DNA from: a virus | Virus record (IMG/VR): IMGVR_UViG_3300000576_000008 | Span: 1-39,910 of that record | Direction: 5' to 3' (one strand) | DNA length: 39,910 nucleotides | Part shown: positions 1 through 7,174 of the stretch, piece by piece | How positions within the stretch are numbered: the first letter of the stretch is position 1 | How the letters are laid out: each line of letters begins with the position of its first letter | The notes under the pieces: generated by a model | The model's input: the letters and a program-made list of their open reading frames with translations, nothing else | Databases searched by the model: none | What the model was told of the DNA's origin: nothing | Position numbers and translations under genes: made by a program

Positions 1-2
1 CC

Positions 3-236
3 GGCCCGCCGGTCGAGCCCGGATACCGGGCGCGGTTGTCCGGGTGGACGGTCGAGCCGGACCGGGTGGTCGGCGGGTGGACGGTCGAGCAGCGTCCGCA
101 GCCTTACCCGTCGTGGTCGTGGGTGGACGGTGAGGGGTGGGTGCCGCCCGTACCGCAGCCGGAAGACGGCTCGTGGGAGTGGGACGAGGACGGGCAGGAG
201 TGGGTCGAGATTGAGGAGGACGTCGATGGAAACTGA
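3..236 (+). CDS. C-terminal end of a tail-region protein (partial)
   Basis: The frame is open from the left edge and stops at TGA 234-236, so the true start may lie outside the window; an in-frame ATG-like start at 36 is possible but unsupported. The product is Trp/Pro/acidic rich: it contains QPYPSWSW, then PPVPQPEDGSWEWDEDGQEW. Short 'YPSW..PP.P.P.DG..W' modules of this kind are common at the ends of phage tail proteins and small virion proteins. It lies just upstream of the lysis cassette. Function is not assigned beyond a tail-region structural protein. Confidence 0.55.
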   Translation, partial: GPPVEPGYRARLSGWTVEPDRVVGGWTVEQRPQPYPSWSWVDGEGWVPPVPQPEDGSWEWDEDGQEWVEIEEDVDGN

Positions 237-283
237 CGGGTGGACGACCGCCTAACACCGACTGGCGACTCTTTGGAGCGTAC

Positions 284-418
284 GTGACCTACCTCATCGA
301 CCTCGGCTCGCTAGCGACCGCACTAGTAGCGATCGCTGGCGCTATCGCAGGGCTGCACCGCATCGTGGACGCGGGCACCTTTGATGAGCTCTACGTGGAA
401 GTGGGGGGTGGTTCCTGA
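284..418 (+). CDS. 44-residue single-pass membrane peptide, holin/lysis candidate
   Basis: GTG start preceded by GGAG six bases upstream; 44 residues ending in VGGGS. Residues 4-25 form one hydrophobic stretch (LIDLGSLATALVAIAGAIAG), followed by a polar tail. The stop overlaps the next start (TGATG). It sits at the head of a run of small membrane proteins ending in the endolysin, so a role in host lysis is plausible, but a single predicted helix is all that can be seen. Confidence 0.5.
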   Translation: MTYLIDLGSLATALVAIAGAIAGLHRIVDAGTFDELYVEVGGGS

Positions 419-453
419 TGGCGTACAAGCGCAAGAAGAAGAAACGCAAGTGA
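418..453 (+). CDS. 11-residue Lys/Arg micropeptide (MAYKRKKKKRK)
   Basis: A complete tiny ORF: ATG overlapping the previous stop (TGATG), a G-rich Shine-Dalgarno-like tract (GGGGGGTGG) about 5-8 bases upstream, and TGA at 451-453. The next gene starts 16 bases later with its own GGAG. Eight of 11 residues are Lys or Arg. It is translationally coupled by position to a membrane peptide. It may be a real micropeptide or a coupling device; no function can be assigned. Confidence 0.4.
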   Translation: MAYKRKKKKRK

Positions 454-468
454 CCAGATGGAGAAGCA

Positions 469-840
469 GTGAGTGATGAACCCGAAGGGATGCTCGAGCG
501 CATCGAGGGCAAGGTGGACGACGCGACGAACCTCGATGCCCTCAACCGCATAGAGGACCTGCTCTCTGCGGTCGAGAACGACGACACACTGAACCGCATC
601 GAGGAGAAGGTCGATGGGGTCGTGACGCGCGTCGAGGGCATCGAGGGCGTCCTGCACGGCTCCACCACCGGGACGCGCTCCACGATCGGACTCGTTGAGC
701 AGGTCGAACTCCGCGAGCCCTTGCTGCGCAAGCTTGACACGTCCATCAAGGTCGGCGCGTGGCTGCTCACCGCCTTCGCTGCCCAACTCGTTCTCGTTGC
801 AGTCGGCCTCGCCACCGGGGCCATCGGAGGTGGATCGTGA
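469..840 (+). CDS. Coiled-coil protein with C-terminal membrane helix, lysis cassette
   Basis: GTG start with GGAG upstream; 123 residues. Residues 1-80 are charged with repeated 'IEEKVDGV..RVEGIEG' heptad-like segments, suggesting a coiled coil. Residues 90-117 (VGAWLLTAFAAQLVLVAVGL) form a strong membrane helix with a Gly-rich tail. Its stop overlaps the next GTG (GTGA). Similar coiled-coil plus membrane-tail proteins occur beside phage holins and could act as holin, antiholin or virion-membrane linker; this assignment is inferred from position and topology. Confidence 0.6.
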   Translation: MSDEPEGMLERIEGKVDDATNLDALNRIEDLLSAVENDDTLNRIEEKVDGVVTRVEGIEGVLHGSTTGTRSTIGLVEQVELREPLLRKLDTSIKVGAWLLTAFAAQLVLVAVGLATGAIGGGS

Positions 841-1073
841 TTCTCAAGATCGCAGGTCTTTGGTACCGAATCCCATCGTTTATTAGGTCAATGCACCTGC
901 TGTGGTGGGCGGTGTTCGTGTCGACCCTGTTGCTCGACGCATGGCTCCGACCCCATACTGACGTAGCATCACGGCTACTGATCTCGGCCGCCTACGCCGC
1001 ACTGGCCGCCCCGATTGGCAAGTTCCTCATCGACCTCGACACCGAAGGAGAGCACCGTGTTCAGTCTGGATGA
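837..1073 (+). CDS. 78-residue membrane protein, holin candidate
   Basis: GTG at 837 overlaps the preceding TGA (GTGA), which fixes the start; a longer frame from 759 would sit inside the previous gene. The product starts MILKIAGLWYRIPSF, then has two hydrophobic segments (about residues 18-36, LLWWAVFVSTLLLDAWL, and 47-66, LLISAAYAALAAPIGKFLI) and a short charged tail. Size and two-helix topology fit a class II-like holin. It overlaps the next gene by 17 bases. Confidence 0.55.
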   Translation: MILKIAGLWYRIPSFIRSMHLLWWAVFVSTLLLDAWLRPHTDVASRLLISAAYAALAAPIGKFLIDLDTEGEHRVQSG

Positions 1074-1242
1074 GCGCACACGGGCCTACCTCTACCGCCT
1101 GTTGACCCCGATCGGCGCACTGCTCGTCGCCTACGGCGTCATCGGGGCCGAGGAGGCTGACCTGTGGGTTGCGCTCGGCACCGTCGCGCTCGTTGGTGAG
1201 GGGTCGCTCGCCGTTGCCTACACCTCGACCAAGGACAAGTAG
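1057..1242 (+). CDS. 61-residue holin-like membrane protein
   Basis: GTG at 1057 is preceded by GAAGGAGA at good spacing inside the end of the previous gene. The product begins MFSLDERTRAYLYRLLTP, then has two hydrophobic segments (about residues 17-28 and 33-53) separated by an acidic turn (GAEEAD). Small two-helix proteins of this layout immediately before the endolysin are typical actinophage holins. It is the best holin candidate of the cassette because it directly precedes the amidase by two bases. Confidence 0.6.
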   Translation: MFSLDERTRAYLYRLLTPIGALLVAYGVIGAEEADLWVALGTVALVGEGSLAVAYTSTKDK

Positions 1243-1244
1243 CC

Positions 1245-2021
1245 GTGCTACCTGCCGGGACAGTGCCACGAGGGGAGTGGGCCGCGCGCGGACGCAACCA
1301 CGTCCCGCGAAGCATGGCGCTGTCCGACCGCGCCGGCATGGAACTGCACCACTCCGTCGGCGTGTACGGCGCGATCACCGGCATCCAGTTCATGCAGGCC
1401 ATGCAGCGCGATCACCTGTCTCGCCCCGGCTGGGCGGACGTGTGGTACTCGCTCGCCATCTGGCGCGACGGGACCATCTTCGAGGCCCGCGGCGTGGAGT
1501 TCGTGTCCTCGCCGACCTCGCTGCTGACCGTGTGCCTTGCCGGGAACTACGACAACGAGTCGCTGCGCCCCGCTCAGCGCGACTCACTGGCCCTCATCAG
1601 GACGTGGCTGCGCGACAAGGGTGGCGGCACCACCGTCGGCTGGCACGGCGCACGCGCCAACGTCGGCTGCCCCGGACGCAACGGCATTACCTGGGCACGC
1701 AACCCCCCGCCATTGGCAAGCACAAAGGCACCCACCCCCGCACCGCCCCCCGAGGAGGACGACGACTTGGCTGACCACACCGCCGCACTCGACGCCATCG
1801 CACTGAACACGAAGGCCGCCGCCGAGGAGGCCCGACGCGGCACCAACGCGCAGCGCGCCATCCTCGCCGACGCCATCCGACGCCATCGCGCCGATGCGCT
1901 GCGTGTCCCCGACCCGGAGTCCGACGCCGTGTGGGCCACCCGCATCCTTGAGGGCAACGCCGACTTGGCCGAGGCCCGCCGGCGCATCGACGAGGACGCC
2001 CCGGTCGCTGAGCAGACCTAG
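1245..2021 (+). CDS. Endolysin, N-acetylmuramoyl-L-alanine amidase (PGRP/amidase_2 fold)
   Basis: 258 residues from a GTG start with AAGGA upstream. The N-terminal domain (about 5-155) has amidase_2/PGRP features: PRGEWAARG near the start, the zinc-ligand region ELHHSVGVYG around residue 36, a W/Y-rich core, and GWHGARANVGCPGRN near residue 140, where His and Cys complete the usual zinc site. This family cleaves the amide bond between N-acetylmuramate and L-alanine of peptidoglycan. A Pro-rich linker (about 156-172) leads to a charged helical C-terminus with no wall-binding module I recognise. It lacks a signal peptide, so it needs a holin, consistent with its neighbours. Confidence 0.88.
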   Translation: MLPAGTVPRGEWAARGRNHVPRSMALSDRAGMELHHSVGVYGAITGIQFMQAMQRDHLSRPGWADVWYSLAIWRDGTIFEARGVEFVSSPTSLLTVCLAGNYDNESLRPAQRDSLALIRTWLRDKGGGTTVGWHGARANVGCPGRNGITWARNPPPLASTKAPTPAPPPEEDDDLADHTAALDAIALNTKAAAEEARRGTNAQRAILADAIRRHRADALRVPDPESDAVWATRILEGNADLAEARRRIDEDAPVAEQT

Positions 2022-2030
2022 GAGTAGCGC

Positions 2031-2345
2031 ATGGACGTGCAGACCCGCCGCGTCGTCAGCGAATGGCGGCGCTGGTCCGATGGCGAGTCGGTTCCCGCGC
2101 AAGGGTTTGGGAAGCGCGCATCCTCGGCCGAGAATGTGCGGGCACGCCCCCGCCTCGCTTGGCGCGATGGGTGCCTTCCAGCGCCGCGGGGCGGGCGACG
2201 TGCCTGGTTCGTGCCTGAAACGTGCCTGTTGGGGACGTCGCAGGATGATTGCCTAGTAGCGGCACTTCGGCGCTGGACCCCAAATACCAGCCTCAGTCTG
2301 CGCCGGCTGCTACTAGCTGAGCATCGAACGGGCTACTGGTTGTAG
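2031..2345 (+). CDS. Doubtful 104-residue ORF over the attP region
   Basis: An ATG follows an excellent Shine-Dalgarno (TAGGAGTAGCGC) ten bases after the endolysin, and the first ~50 residues (MDVQTRRVVSEWRRW...) look protein-like. The rest is Arg/Trp/Leu-rich low-quality sequence and lies over the GTGCCT repeat array of the presumed attachment site. It may be a real short gene whose 3' end is shaped by attP, or the start signal may be a relic. Confidence 0.25.
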   Translation: MDVQTRRVVSEWRRWSDGESVPAQGFGKRASSAENVRARPRLAWRDGCLPAPRGGRRAWFVPETCLLGTSQDDCLVAALRRWTPNTSLSLRRLLLAEHRTGYWL

Positions 2346-2410
2346 TCCCGATAGTGCCCTAGCTGGTCGATTCAGGGCCATCCGAGGCGGTTCGTGCCTC
2401 AGCGTGCCTA
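2170..2410. other. attP: attP candidate with arm-type direct repeats
   Basis: GTGCCT-type repeats occur at 2171, 2200, 2211 and 2222 on the left (the last three are exact GTGCCTG at an 11-bp period) and at 2354 (GTGCCCT), 2394 and 2404 on the right, the last overlapping the integrase stop. Between them lies about 125 bp containing an inverted pair CTAGTAGC (2252 region) and GCTACTAG (about 2312). Two clusters of arm repeats around a core, next to a tyrosine integrase, is the expected attP layout. The crossover core cannot be identified without the host attB; no tRNA 3' end is recognisable. Confidence 0.55.
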
Positions 2411-3532
2411 ACCGATGCTGCGAAGCCCGCCGCCGAGGTCCACGTCACGGATGCCCGCCAGCTTCGTCGCGGCCTGCTCAAGCTGCGCCGGCCACAGGTG
2501 GGTGTAGACCTTCGCCGTGATGGTCGGGTCAGCGTGGCCGAGCCACTGCGACGCCTCGACGATCGACACCCCGGTCGCGTACAGCCACGACGCGCAGGTG
2601 TGCCGCAGGGCGTGCGGGTTGAACGGCTCCACCTTGGCCGCCTTGCACGCCCGACCGAGCGCGTAGTGCAGGCTCGTGGAGTGCAGCGGCACCGACGGGT
2701 TGCGCGGCGAGGCGAACATGAAGCCCGGCCCGTGGCGGCGCTCCACGATCGCTGTGAGGTCCGGGGCGACCGGGGTGTAGCGCGTGGCCTCACCGATCTC
2801 GTCCTGGCCCTTGAGCGGCGCGTAGCGCTTGCGCGTGGAGTCCCACTGCTTCTCGAGGACGAAGTGGTTGCCCGACGGTGCCACGTCGCGGCCGGTGAGC
2901 CCTAGTGCCTCATGGATGCGGAAGCCGGTCCATGCCAGCAGCCATACGAGGTCGGCGTAGAGCTCGTCCATCGCGGCCGTGACCGCCACCACCTCGTCGT
3001 AGGTGAGGTAGCGCCGCGCCTTGACGTTGCCGCCGCGGGGCAACTCGATCGACCTGTGCTTCGCCGGGTTGCGGTTGAGCCGCTGGTCGTCCACTGCTGC
3101 CGCGAGGATGGCGCGCAGGTGCGTCAGGTAGAGCGCGACCGTGTTCGGTGCGCGGCCCGCCTTGTCCCACTCAGCGATGCGCTGGCGGACGTGGGCGGGC
3201 TCAAGGTCTGCGAGCTCCACCTCGCCGAGCCACCCGAGTTGGCCGATGGTCTGCCGGTAACCGCGCGCGGTCGAGTCAGCGATGCCGATGCGCCCCTCGA
3301 TCCACGCGCTCGCCCACGACGTCACCGTCACCTTGCCCGAGGACGGGTCGATGAAGGCACCGTTGCGAGCCTGCACATGGGCCTCCTCGACGGCTGCTCG
3401 AGCCTCGCGCGCCGTGGGGTAGGACCCGATGGCAACCTGGCGGCCGTCGATGCTGGGGCGAGCCTGGTATTGGCCCGAGGGGAGCCGGCGCACGCCGGGG
3501 GGCAGCTTCCTAGCCACACTGTGTCCGTTCAT
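2408..3532 (-). CDS. int: Tyrosine-family integrase
   Basis: 374 residues from ATG 3532, which carries the start-associated motif TACCACGG directly upstream; GTG 3517 is an alternative, and a longer open frame to 3703 lacks start signals. An N-terminal arm-binding-like region (PSGQYQARPSIDGRQV.IGSY) is followed by a SAM-like core-binding region (about 70-150) and the catalytic domain. Catalytic residues seen: R205 (TGFRIHEAL), H307 and R310 (NPHALRHT), H333 (WLGHADP) and nucleophile Y343 (VYTH). It catalyses site-specific integration and excision. The attP candidate lies at its 3' end, and an excisionase-like HTH gene lies upstream in the same direction. Confidence 0.93.
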   Translation of the reverse strand: MNGHSVARKLPPGVRRLPSGQYQARPSIDGRQVAIGSYPTAREARAAVEEAHVQARNGAFIDPSSGKVTVTSWASAWIEGRIGIADSTARGYRQTIGQLGWLGEVELADLEPAHVRQRIAEWDKAGRAPNTVALYLTHLRAILAAAVDDQRLNRNPAKHRSIELPRGGNVKARRYLTYDEVVAVTAAMDELYADLVWLLAWTGFRIHEALGLTGRDVAPSGNHFVLEKQWDSTRKRYAPLKGQDEIGEATRYTPVAPDLTAIVERRHGPGFMFASPRNPSVPLHSTSLHYALGRACKAAKVEPFNPHALRHTCASWLYATGVSIVEASQWLGHADPTITAKVYTHLWPAQLEQAATKLAGIRDVDLGGGLRSIG

Positions 3533-3540
3533 CCGTGGTA
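3530..3540 (-). repeat. Start-associated motif at int (TACCACGGATG)
   Basis: Exact TACCACGGATG whose ATG is the proposed integrase start; the following bases AACGGACA recur at the motif at 18416. Confidence 0.7.
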
Positions 3541-3572
3541 GCGCTGATGATGCCATAGTGGCAGCGGGGCGT

Positions 3573-3764
3573 CTAGGGCTTACAGGTGAAGTCCTTGAGG
3601 TCCCACGAGTAGTGGCCGTACTGACTGCTCGGTTCGCCGCAGCGCCCGCAGTGGTATCCGGCGCAGACCGACTTGCTGTTGCCCTCGCTGTCAATGATGC
3701 CAACTCGTCGGCAGCGCATGTCGTTGCACTCCTCGCCGACGTTCACTTCTCGGCCGCCCCTCAC
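3573..3764 (-). CDS. 63-residue zinc-binding miniprotein
   Basis: GTG 3764 overlaps the stop of the preceding gene (GTGA); GTG 3746 is an alternative. The product has a CNDMRC pair and a CGRCG pair, and the intervening sequence suggests a small zinc ribbon. It is the last gene of the leftward operon before the integrase. Function unknown; nucleic-acid or protein contact through the ribbon is an inference. Confidence 0.6.
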   Translation of the reverse strand: MRGGREVNVGEECNDMRCRRVGIIDSEGNSKSVCAGYHCGRCGEPSSQYGHYSWDLKDFTCKP

Positions 3765-4309
3765 GCGCTGATCTCCTCAAGCAGGCGGTCAAGTACGGCA
3801 GCCTTGTCAGCCTCCGATACTTCACCATCCCCAAGGCGCTCGCCTAGCGCTTCCATTCGCTTCCAAAGAGCCCGGCTGCGCTCCTGTGAGAGTTGAGCGC
3901 GTTCGTAGCGGGAGCGCAGTTCCTTGTGGGCATCAAGGTCCTTGCGGCAGTCCACGCAGTAGATGTCGTTGTTTCGCGATTCGTCAGAGCAGCACATGCG
4001 ACAGATGCGGTCAGTCATGTTCCACGAGTAGAACCTTCGCGCATCGAACTCCGTGTGGAAGTCGAGCCGCTGGACCTCGGTGGGCGAGACCCTGACATGG
4101 AGCGTCACGGGCGCGTACTGATTGTTCACGGTCGCTTGCACCCACGCAGTCCAGTGGGGCTCGGGTTGCTCCCCCGGCTTGAGCACTGCGATGCCGCCCA
4201 CGCAAGGGCCGCGCGGCGCAGCAATCGGCGGGTAGGACCTAGATCGCTCGTCCGTTGGCTCTAAGGTGAGTTCTGCGTCCAGTTGGTCAAGGTCGTGAGC
4301 TCGGTTCAC
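3761..4309 (-). CDS. Hypothetical protein with central CxxC zinc motif and helical C-terminus
   Basis: 182 residues from GTG overlapping the previous TGA. An N-terminal beta-rich half (HWTAWVQATVNN, VTLHVRVSP) leads to a Cys cluster about residues 102-121 (CRMCC...YCVDC) and then a highly charged helical tail (residues 125-180, ERAQLSQERSRALWKRMEAL) that could form a coiled coil. I do not recognise the family. Its position between the excisionase-like and integrase genes suggests an early function. Confidence 0.6.
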   Translation of the reverse strand: MNRAHDLDQLDAELTLEPTDERSRSYPPIAAPRGPCVGGIAVLKPGEQPEPHWTAWVQATVNNQYAPVTLHVRVSPTEVQRLDFHTEFDARRFYSWNMTDRICRMCCSDESRNNDIYCVDCRKDLDAHKELRSRYERAQLSQERSRALWKRMEALGERLGDGEVSEADKAAVLDRLLEEISA

Positions 4310-4863
4310 AGCAGCCCCCTCAGCCTCTCTTGCTCGTCTACGGACAGGCGGGCGATTCGGGCTACTTCCTCGCGCTTGAGGGCAGTCATGGCCTCCTGAT
4401 GGAATCGAGAGCTACGACGCCACCCCTTCGTCATGGACTCGCACTCCTTGAGCCGGTGCCTGTGATCCTCGGCGGTGAACTCGTAGAGCGAGCGCATCTG
4501 ACCGTCCCGCCCCTGGTACAGCGAGGCGAGCGAGTCCTTCGCCTGCCGGTAGAGGCGATCACGCCGGGCTACCGCCCGCGCCTCGTTGGCCTTCCTCGCC
4601 TTGCGCTGCTCGTCCCACACCTCGCGCACGTCTCGCGGCGGCGGCCCCTTGCGCGGCGGCCCCGGCTTCGGCACTCGATCACTTGCGATGCGAGCGAGTC
4701 CAACCACCGCCAGCGCCATCAACTCCTCTGGCGATAGGAGACTGATGGACTCGCACTCTCGGGCCGCCTGCATCGGGGTAAGCCCTCGGTCGGTGCAGGC
4801 ATTGACGACCTCGTTGATGGCGTCATCGACGGCGAGCACTTGATCCACGGTTGCAGTCGCCAT
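4306..4863 (-). CDS. Hypothetical charged coiled-coil protein
   Basis: ATG 4863 has GGGAGGG at good spacing and overlaps the previous stop (TGATG); GTG 4866 is an alternative. 185 residues. The N-terminus (residues 1-60) is a compact helical region resembling a small regulatory domain, followed by a Pro-rich linker (KPGPPRKGPPPRDV) and a long Arg/Glu-rich helix. It is overlapped by the next gene. No recognisable family. Confidence 0.6.
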   Translation of the reverse strand: MATATVDQVLAVDDAINEVVNACTDRGLTPMQAARECESISLLSPEELMALAVVGLARIASDRVPKPGPPRKGPPPRDVREVWDEQRKARKANEARAVARRDRLYRQAKDSLASLYQGRDGQMRSLYEFTAEDHRHRLKECESMTKGWRRSSRFHQEAMTALKREEVARIARLSVDEQERLRGLL

Positions 4864-5126
4864 CACTTCCCTCCCGGCATCGACTGCAACGGGATGCGCA
4901 AAGTGTCACCGAGGCGCACCGACTTGAGCAGCCCGTCGCGCGTCCAGTTGCGCACCGTCGACTCCGACACCCGCAGGCGCTCGGCGACCTCGGCCACGGT
5001 CAGCATCGTGCCCGCCGCCTCAAGCTCGCAGCACGAGTCGCCGTCGACCGGCCAGGCGTCGAATAGCACGCCGCAGTCGGTGCATCGGTACTCGGTCCTG
5101 ACGGTCACTTCCGGTACCAGCTTCAT
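4863..5126 (-). CDS. Zinc-ribbon/HTH DNA-binding protein, excisionase-like
   Basis: ATG 5126 follows AAGGAGCGAGGG; the frame open to 5225 upstream lacks start signals. 87 residues. The N-terminal part has CTDCG...DSCC, a likely zinc knuckle. Residues 40-80 are a typical MerR/excisionase-type helix-turn-helix (LTVAEVAERLRVSESTVRNW, then a short beta wing DGLLKSVRLGDTLRIP). Proteins of this class act as recombination directionality factors or small regulators. In the same operon as the integrase, a Xis role is the leading guess. Confidence 0.75.
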   Translation of the reverse strand: MKLVPEVTVRTEYRCTDCGVLFDAWPVDGDSCCELEAAGTMLTVAEVAERLRVSESTVRNWTRDGLLKSVRLGDTLRIPLQSMPGGK

Positions 5127-5446
5127 CCCTCGCTCCTTAGCTCGCGTTCGATCTCGCCGCTCATCCAGTGCTCGGGCCGCCACACGACGACTCGCTGACT
5201 CGCCATGTGAAGGTCGCCGATCCACTCCTGCTGCTCGTGGCTCAGTCGACCCTTGGCCGACTTGAGTTCAGCGAAGATGACGCCGCCTCGCCCGACGATC
5301 ACGAGGTCAGGGAACCCAGCGCCGTCAGCCGCGACTGGCGTGATCCAGTTGCCCGCCTTGGTCATCGCCGGGCGGAAGTGGGCGACGCGCAGCTTGAGCC
5401 AGCGACACAGGTCGATGACGTTCTGCTGCAACTCAGCCTCGGTCAC
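5123..5446 (-). CDS. VRR-NUC domain nuclease
   Basis: GTG 5446 overlaps the methyltransferase stop (GTGA) with GGGGAGG upstream; ATG 5467 is less likely. 107 residues. The core GFPDLVIVGRGGVIFAELK followed by GRLSHEQQEW matches the VRR-NUC branch of the PD-(D/E)XK superfamily: Asp of PDL, Glu of AELK and Lys are the catalytic set. Phage VRR-NUC proteins are structure-selective nucleases, often linked to recombination intermediates. Operon partners are a DNA methyltransferase and a RecT-like annealing protein. Confidence 0.85.
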   Translation of the reverse strand: MTEAELQQNVIDLCRWLKLRVAHFRPAMTKAGNWITPVAADGAGFPDLVIVGRGGVIFAELKSAKGRLSHEQQEWIGDLHMASQRVVVWRPEHWMSGEIERELRSEG

Positions 5447-6768
5447 TCGAGCCTCCCCATGATCCACTCGGGGACGTTGACTGTGACGGCGTTGCCGAGC
5501 GCCCGGTAGCGAGCGGAGTCACTGCCGGCGGGCTCGGTCCATCCAGCCGGAAATGCCTGCAATGCCTCGCACTCCTGCGGCGTCAACCTGCGGACGCCGT
5601 ACTGCGTGGCGACCGCCTGTGTGGCCCTCTGAGCGTTGAGGCCGTACGCCGGGCCGCCGGGCTTGCCGATGCCTGTTCCGGGCGTCCCTGCCCCGCTGGG
5701 GTGATTGTGGCGCACCGACTGGCGCATCATGTCGATGGGGACGGCAGCGATGTTGTGGTCGTCCTCTTGCCGGCGACCGGGAGCGTTGGCCTTGCCCGAC
5801 GATCCGCGCGTGAGTGTCGCTGCCAGCATCGGCGCGAGCACCGAGCCGGGGTCGCCGTTGCGTCCCGTCACCGGCTGCGTGTAGCCCTCCGAGGTGATGA
5901 CGTCGGACGCCGACGAGGTGGCGATCACTGACCCGCTGGAAACCTCTTGGAGATTGCTGTAGTTCTTCGGCCCATACGCAGTCGTCAAAGTCCCGACCTC
6001 CGCAGGCACGAACGTCATTCGGTCGAGGTCGTCGCCTCCGTGAGTGACCCCGATCGTGCCCGCAGCGCCGTCAAGAGCGCCGGGGGTAGCGACTTGCCCC
6101 GCTTGTCCGCACGCCTCAGAATCCCCGCGCACGCCTTCGGGCTTAGCCAGTAGGGCTCCGAAGGCTCGACGCTCAGAAGCACCTCCGAGAGCGACACAGG
6201 CGTACACACGGCGGCGTCGTTGGGGCACTCCGAAGTGTCGGCTGTCGAGGACGCGCCAGGACACTGCTCGTCGTCCTCGAGCAGCCATACCCGAGTTCCA
6301 TCGGACTCGTTCATCGAGTCCAGCAGGCTCACTTGCTCCGACCAAGGCGGCGACCACATGGGGGAACGTCCTCTCTCCGTCGTCATTGGTGATGCTGAGC
6401 ACGCCGGGGACGTTCTCCCACAGCGCGTAAGACAGCCCGCGCGCAGCGAGGCCATCCACGATGCGGACGTAGTCGGCGAACAGGCGCGACTCAATGTGCT
6501 CCATGCCCTTGCGGCCCCCGGCGACCGAGAAGCCCTGGCACGGTGAGCCGCCAGTCACAATGTCGACGGCCTCCACCTCGGTCGGGTCCAGTTCGGAGAC
6601 GTCGTCGTAGATGGGCACGCCGGGGAACCGCTCACGTAGGACGCGCTGCGCGGCCGGGTCGATCTCGCACAGCCACGCGACCTCGCCGCCGTTCAGTTGC
6701 CACGCCCGCTCGAACCCACCTACTCCGCTGAACAGGCCACCGAGCTTGCGCCCCTTCGCCCCGCTCAT
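5443..6768 (-). CDS. C5-cytosine DNA methyltransferase
   Basis: 441 residues from ATG 6768. Motifs in order: I (GLFSGVGGFE, residues 11-20, SAM binding), IV with the catalytic Cys77 in GGSPCQGFS, VI (ENVPGV, 118-123), VIII (QRRRRVY, about 190) and X (RALGNAV, near 424). The region between VIII and IX is long and low in recognisable motifs, as expected for the target-recognition domain. It transfers a methyl group from S-adenosylmethionine to cytosine C5. There is no classical restriction partner, so protection of phage DNA is the usual interpretation; its overlap with a VRR-NUC gene is noted. Confidence 0.93.
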   Translation of the reverse strand: MSGAKGRKLGGLFSGVGGFERAWQLNGGEVAWLCEIDPAAQRVLRERFPGVPIYDDVSELDPTEVEAVDIVTGGSPCQGFSVAGGRKGMEHIESRLFADYVRIVDGLAARGLSYALWENVPGVLSITNDDGERTFPHVVAALVGASEPAGLDERVRWNSGMAARGRRAVSWRVLDSRHFGVPQRRRRVYACVALGGASERRAFGALLAKPEGVRGDSEACGQAGQVATPGALDGAAGTIGVTHGGDDLDRMTFVPAEVGTLTTAYGPKNYSNLQEVSSGSVIATSSASDVITSEGYTQPVTGRNGDPGSVLAPMLAATLTRGSSGKANAPGRRQEDDHNIAAVPIDMMRQSVRHNHPSGAGTPGTGIGKPGGPAYGLNAQRATQAVATQYGVRRLTPQECEALQAFPAGWTEPAGSDSARYRALGNAVTVNVPEWIMGRLE

Positions 6769-6839
6769 CGGTCCACCCCACTGAACAGCAGGTAGAGCCA
6801 GTAGAGGTAGACGACTGCGATGATCCCCACCATGACCAT
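6765..6839 (-). CDS. 24-residue single-helix membrane peptide
   Basis: ATG 6839 overlaps the preceding stop (TGATG) and its own TGA overlaps the methyltransferase ATG (ATGA). The peptide begins MVMVGIIAVVYLYWLYLLF and ends SGVDR: one hydrophobic helix with a polar end. The double overlap shows it is an in-line member of the operon rather than a chance ORF. Function unknown. Confidence 0.5.
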   Translation of the reverse strand: MVMVGIIAVVYLYWLYLLFSGVDR

Positions 6840-7174
6840 CACGACGCCACCGCCTCGGTCGTGAGGTCCGACCGGATGCGCCGCAGGCGGAAGAACCCGT
6901 CGAGGTCCGGCTCCTGCTCCATCGCCAGGCGCGCGTAGCGGGGCCAGTGGTGATCGTTGATCTTGTAGTCGTCCTCCGAGGTGGTCGCCATCATGCGGTC
7001 CCACCGGATGCGCTCACCGATGAGCCGCGCCCCGGCCGTGTGGTGCCCGGCGCGCTTGAGCTCCCGCGCGAGGCGCACGAACTGCTCGTAAACGTGAGGG
7101 TTGCGGTCGTGGAAGCGGTCGAACGCCTCGTCGAGTGGGTCGGTGGCGATGCTGACCTGCGCGGGGTGCATCAT
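6839..7174 (-). CDS. Conserved phage hypothetical protein
   Basis: 111 residues starting MMHP; ATG 7174 overlaps the previous stop (ATGA). It has the pattern FDRFHDRNPHVYEQFVRLARE, GERIRWD, DDYKINDHHWPRYARL and EPDLDGFFRLR, which I recognise as a widespread small phage protein of unknown function, common in early or replication regions of phages of many hosts. Mostly helical, with no catalytic motif. Confidence 0.75.
   Translation of the reverse strand: MMHPAQVSIATDPLDEAFDRFHDRNPHVYEQFVRLARELKRAGHHTAGARLIGERIRWDRMMATTSEDDYKINDHHWPRYARLAMEQEPDLDGFFRLRRIRSDLTTEAVAS

Noticed and set aside
226-287. Two tiny ORFs (9 and 15 codons) between the left-edge gene and 284
   Set aside because: ATG 226 has a good GAGGAGG and the GTG 240 frame ends in an overlap with GTG 284, but neither product is distinctive; more likely coupling noise than genes.
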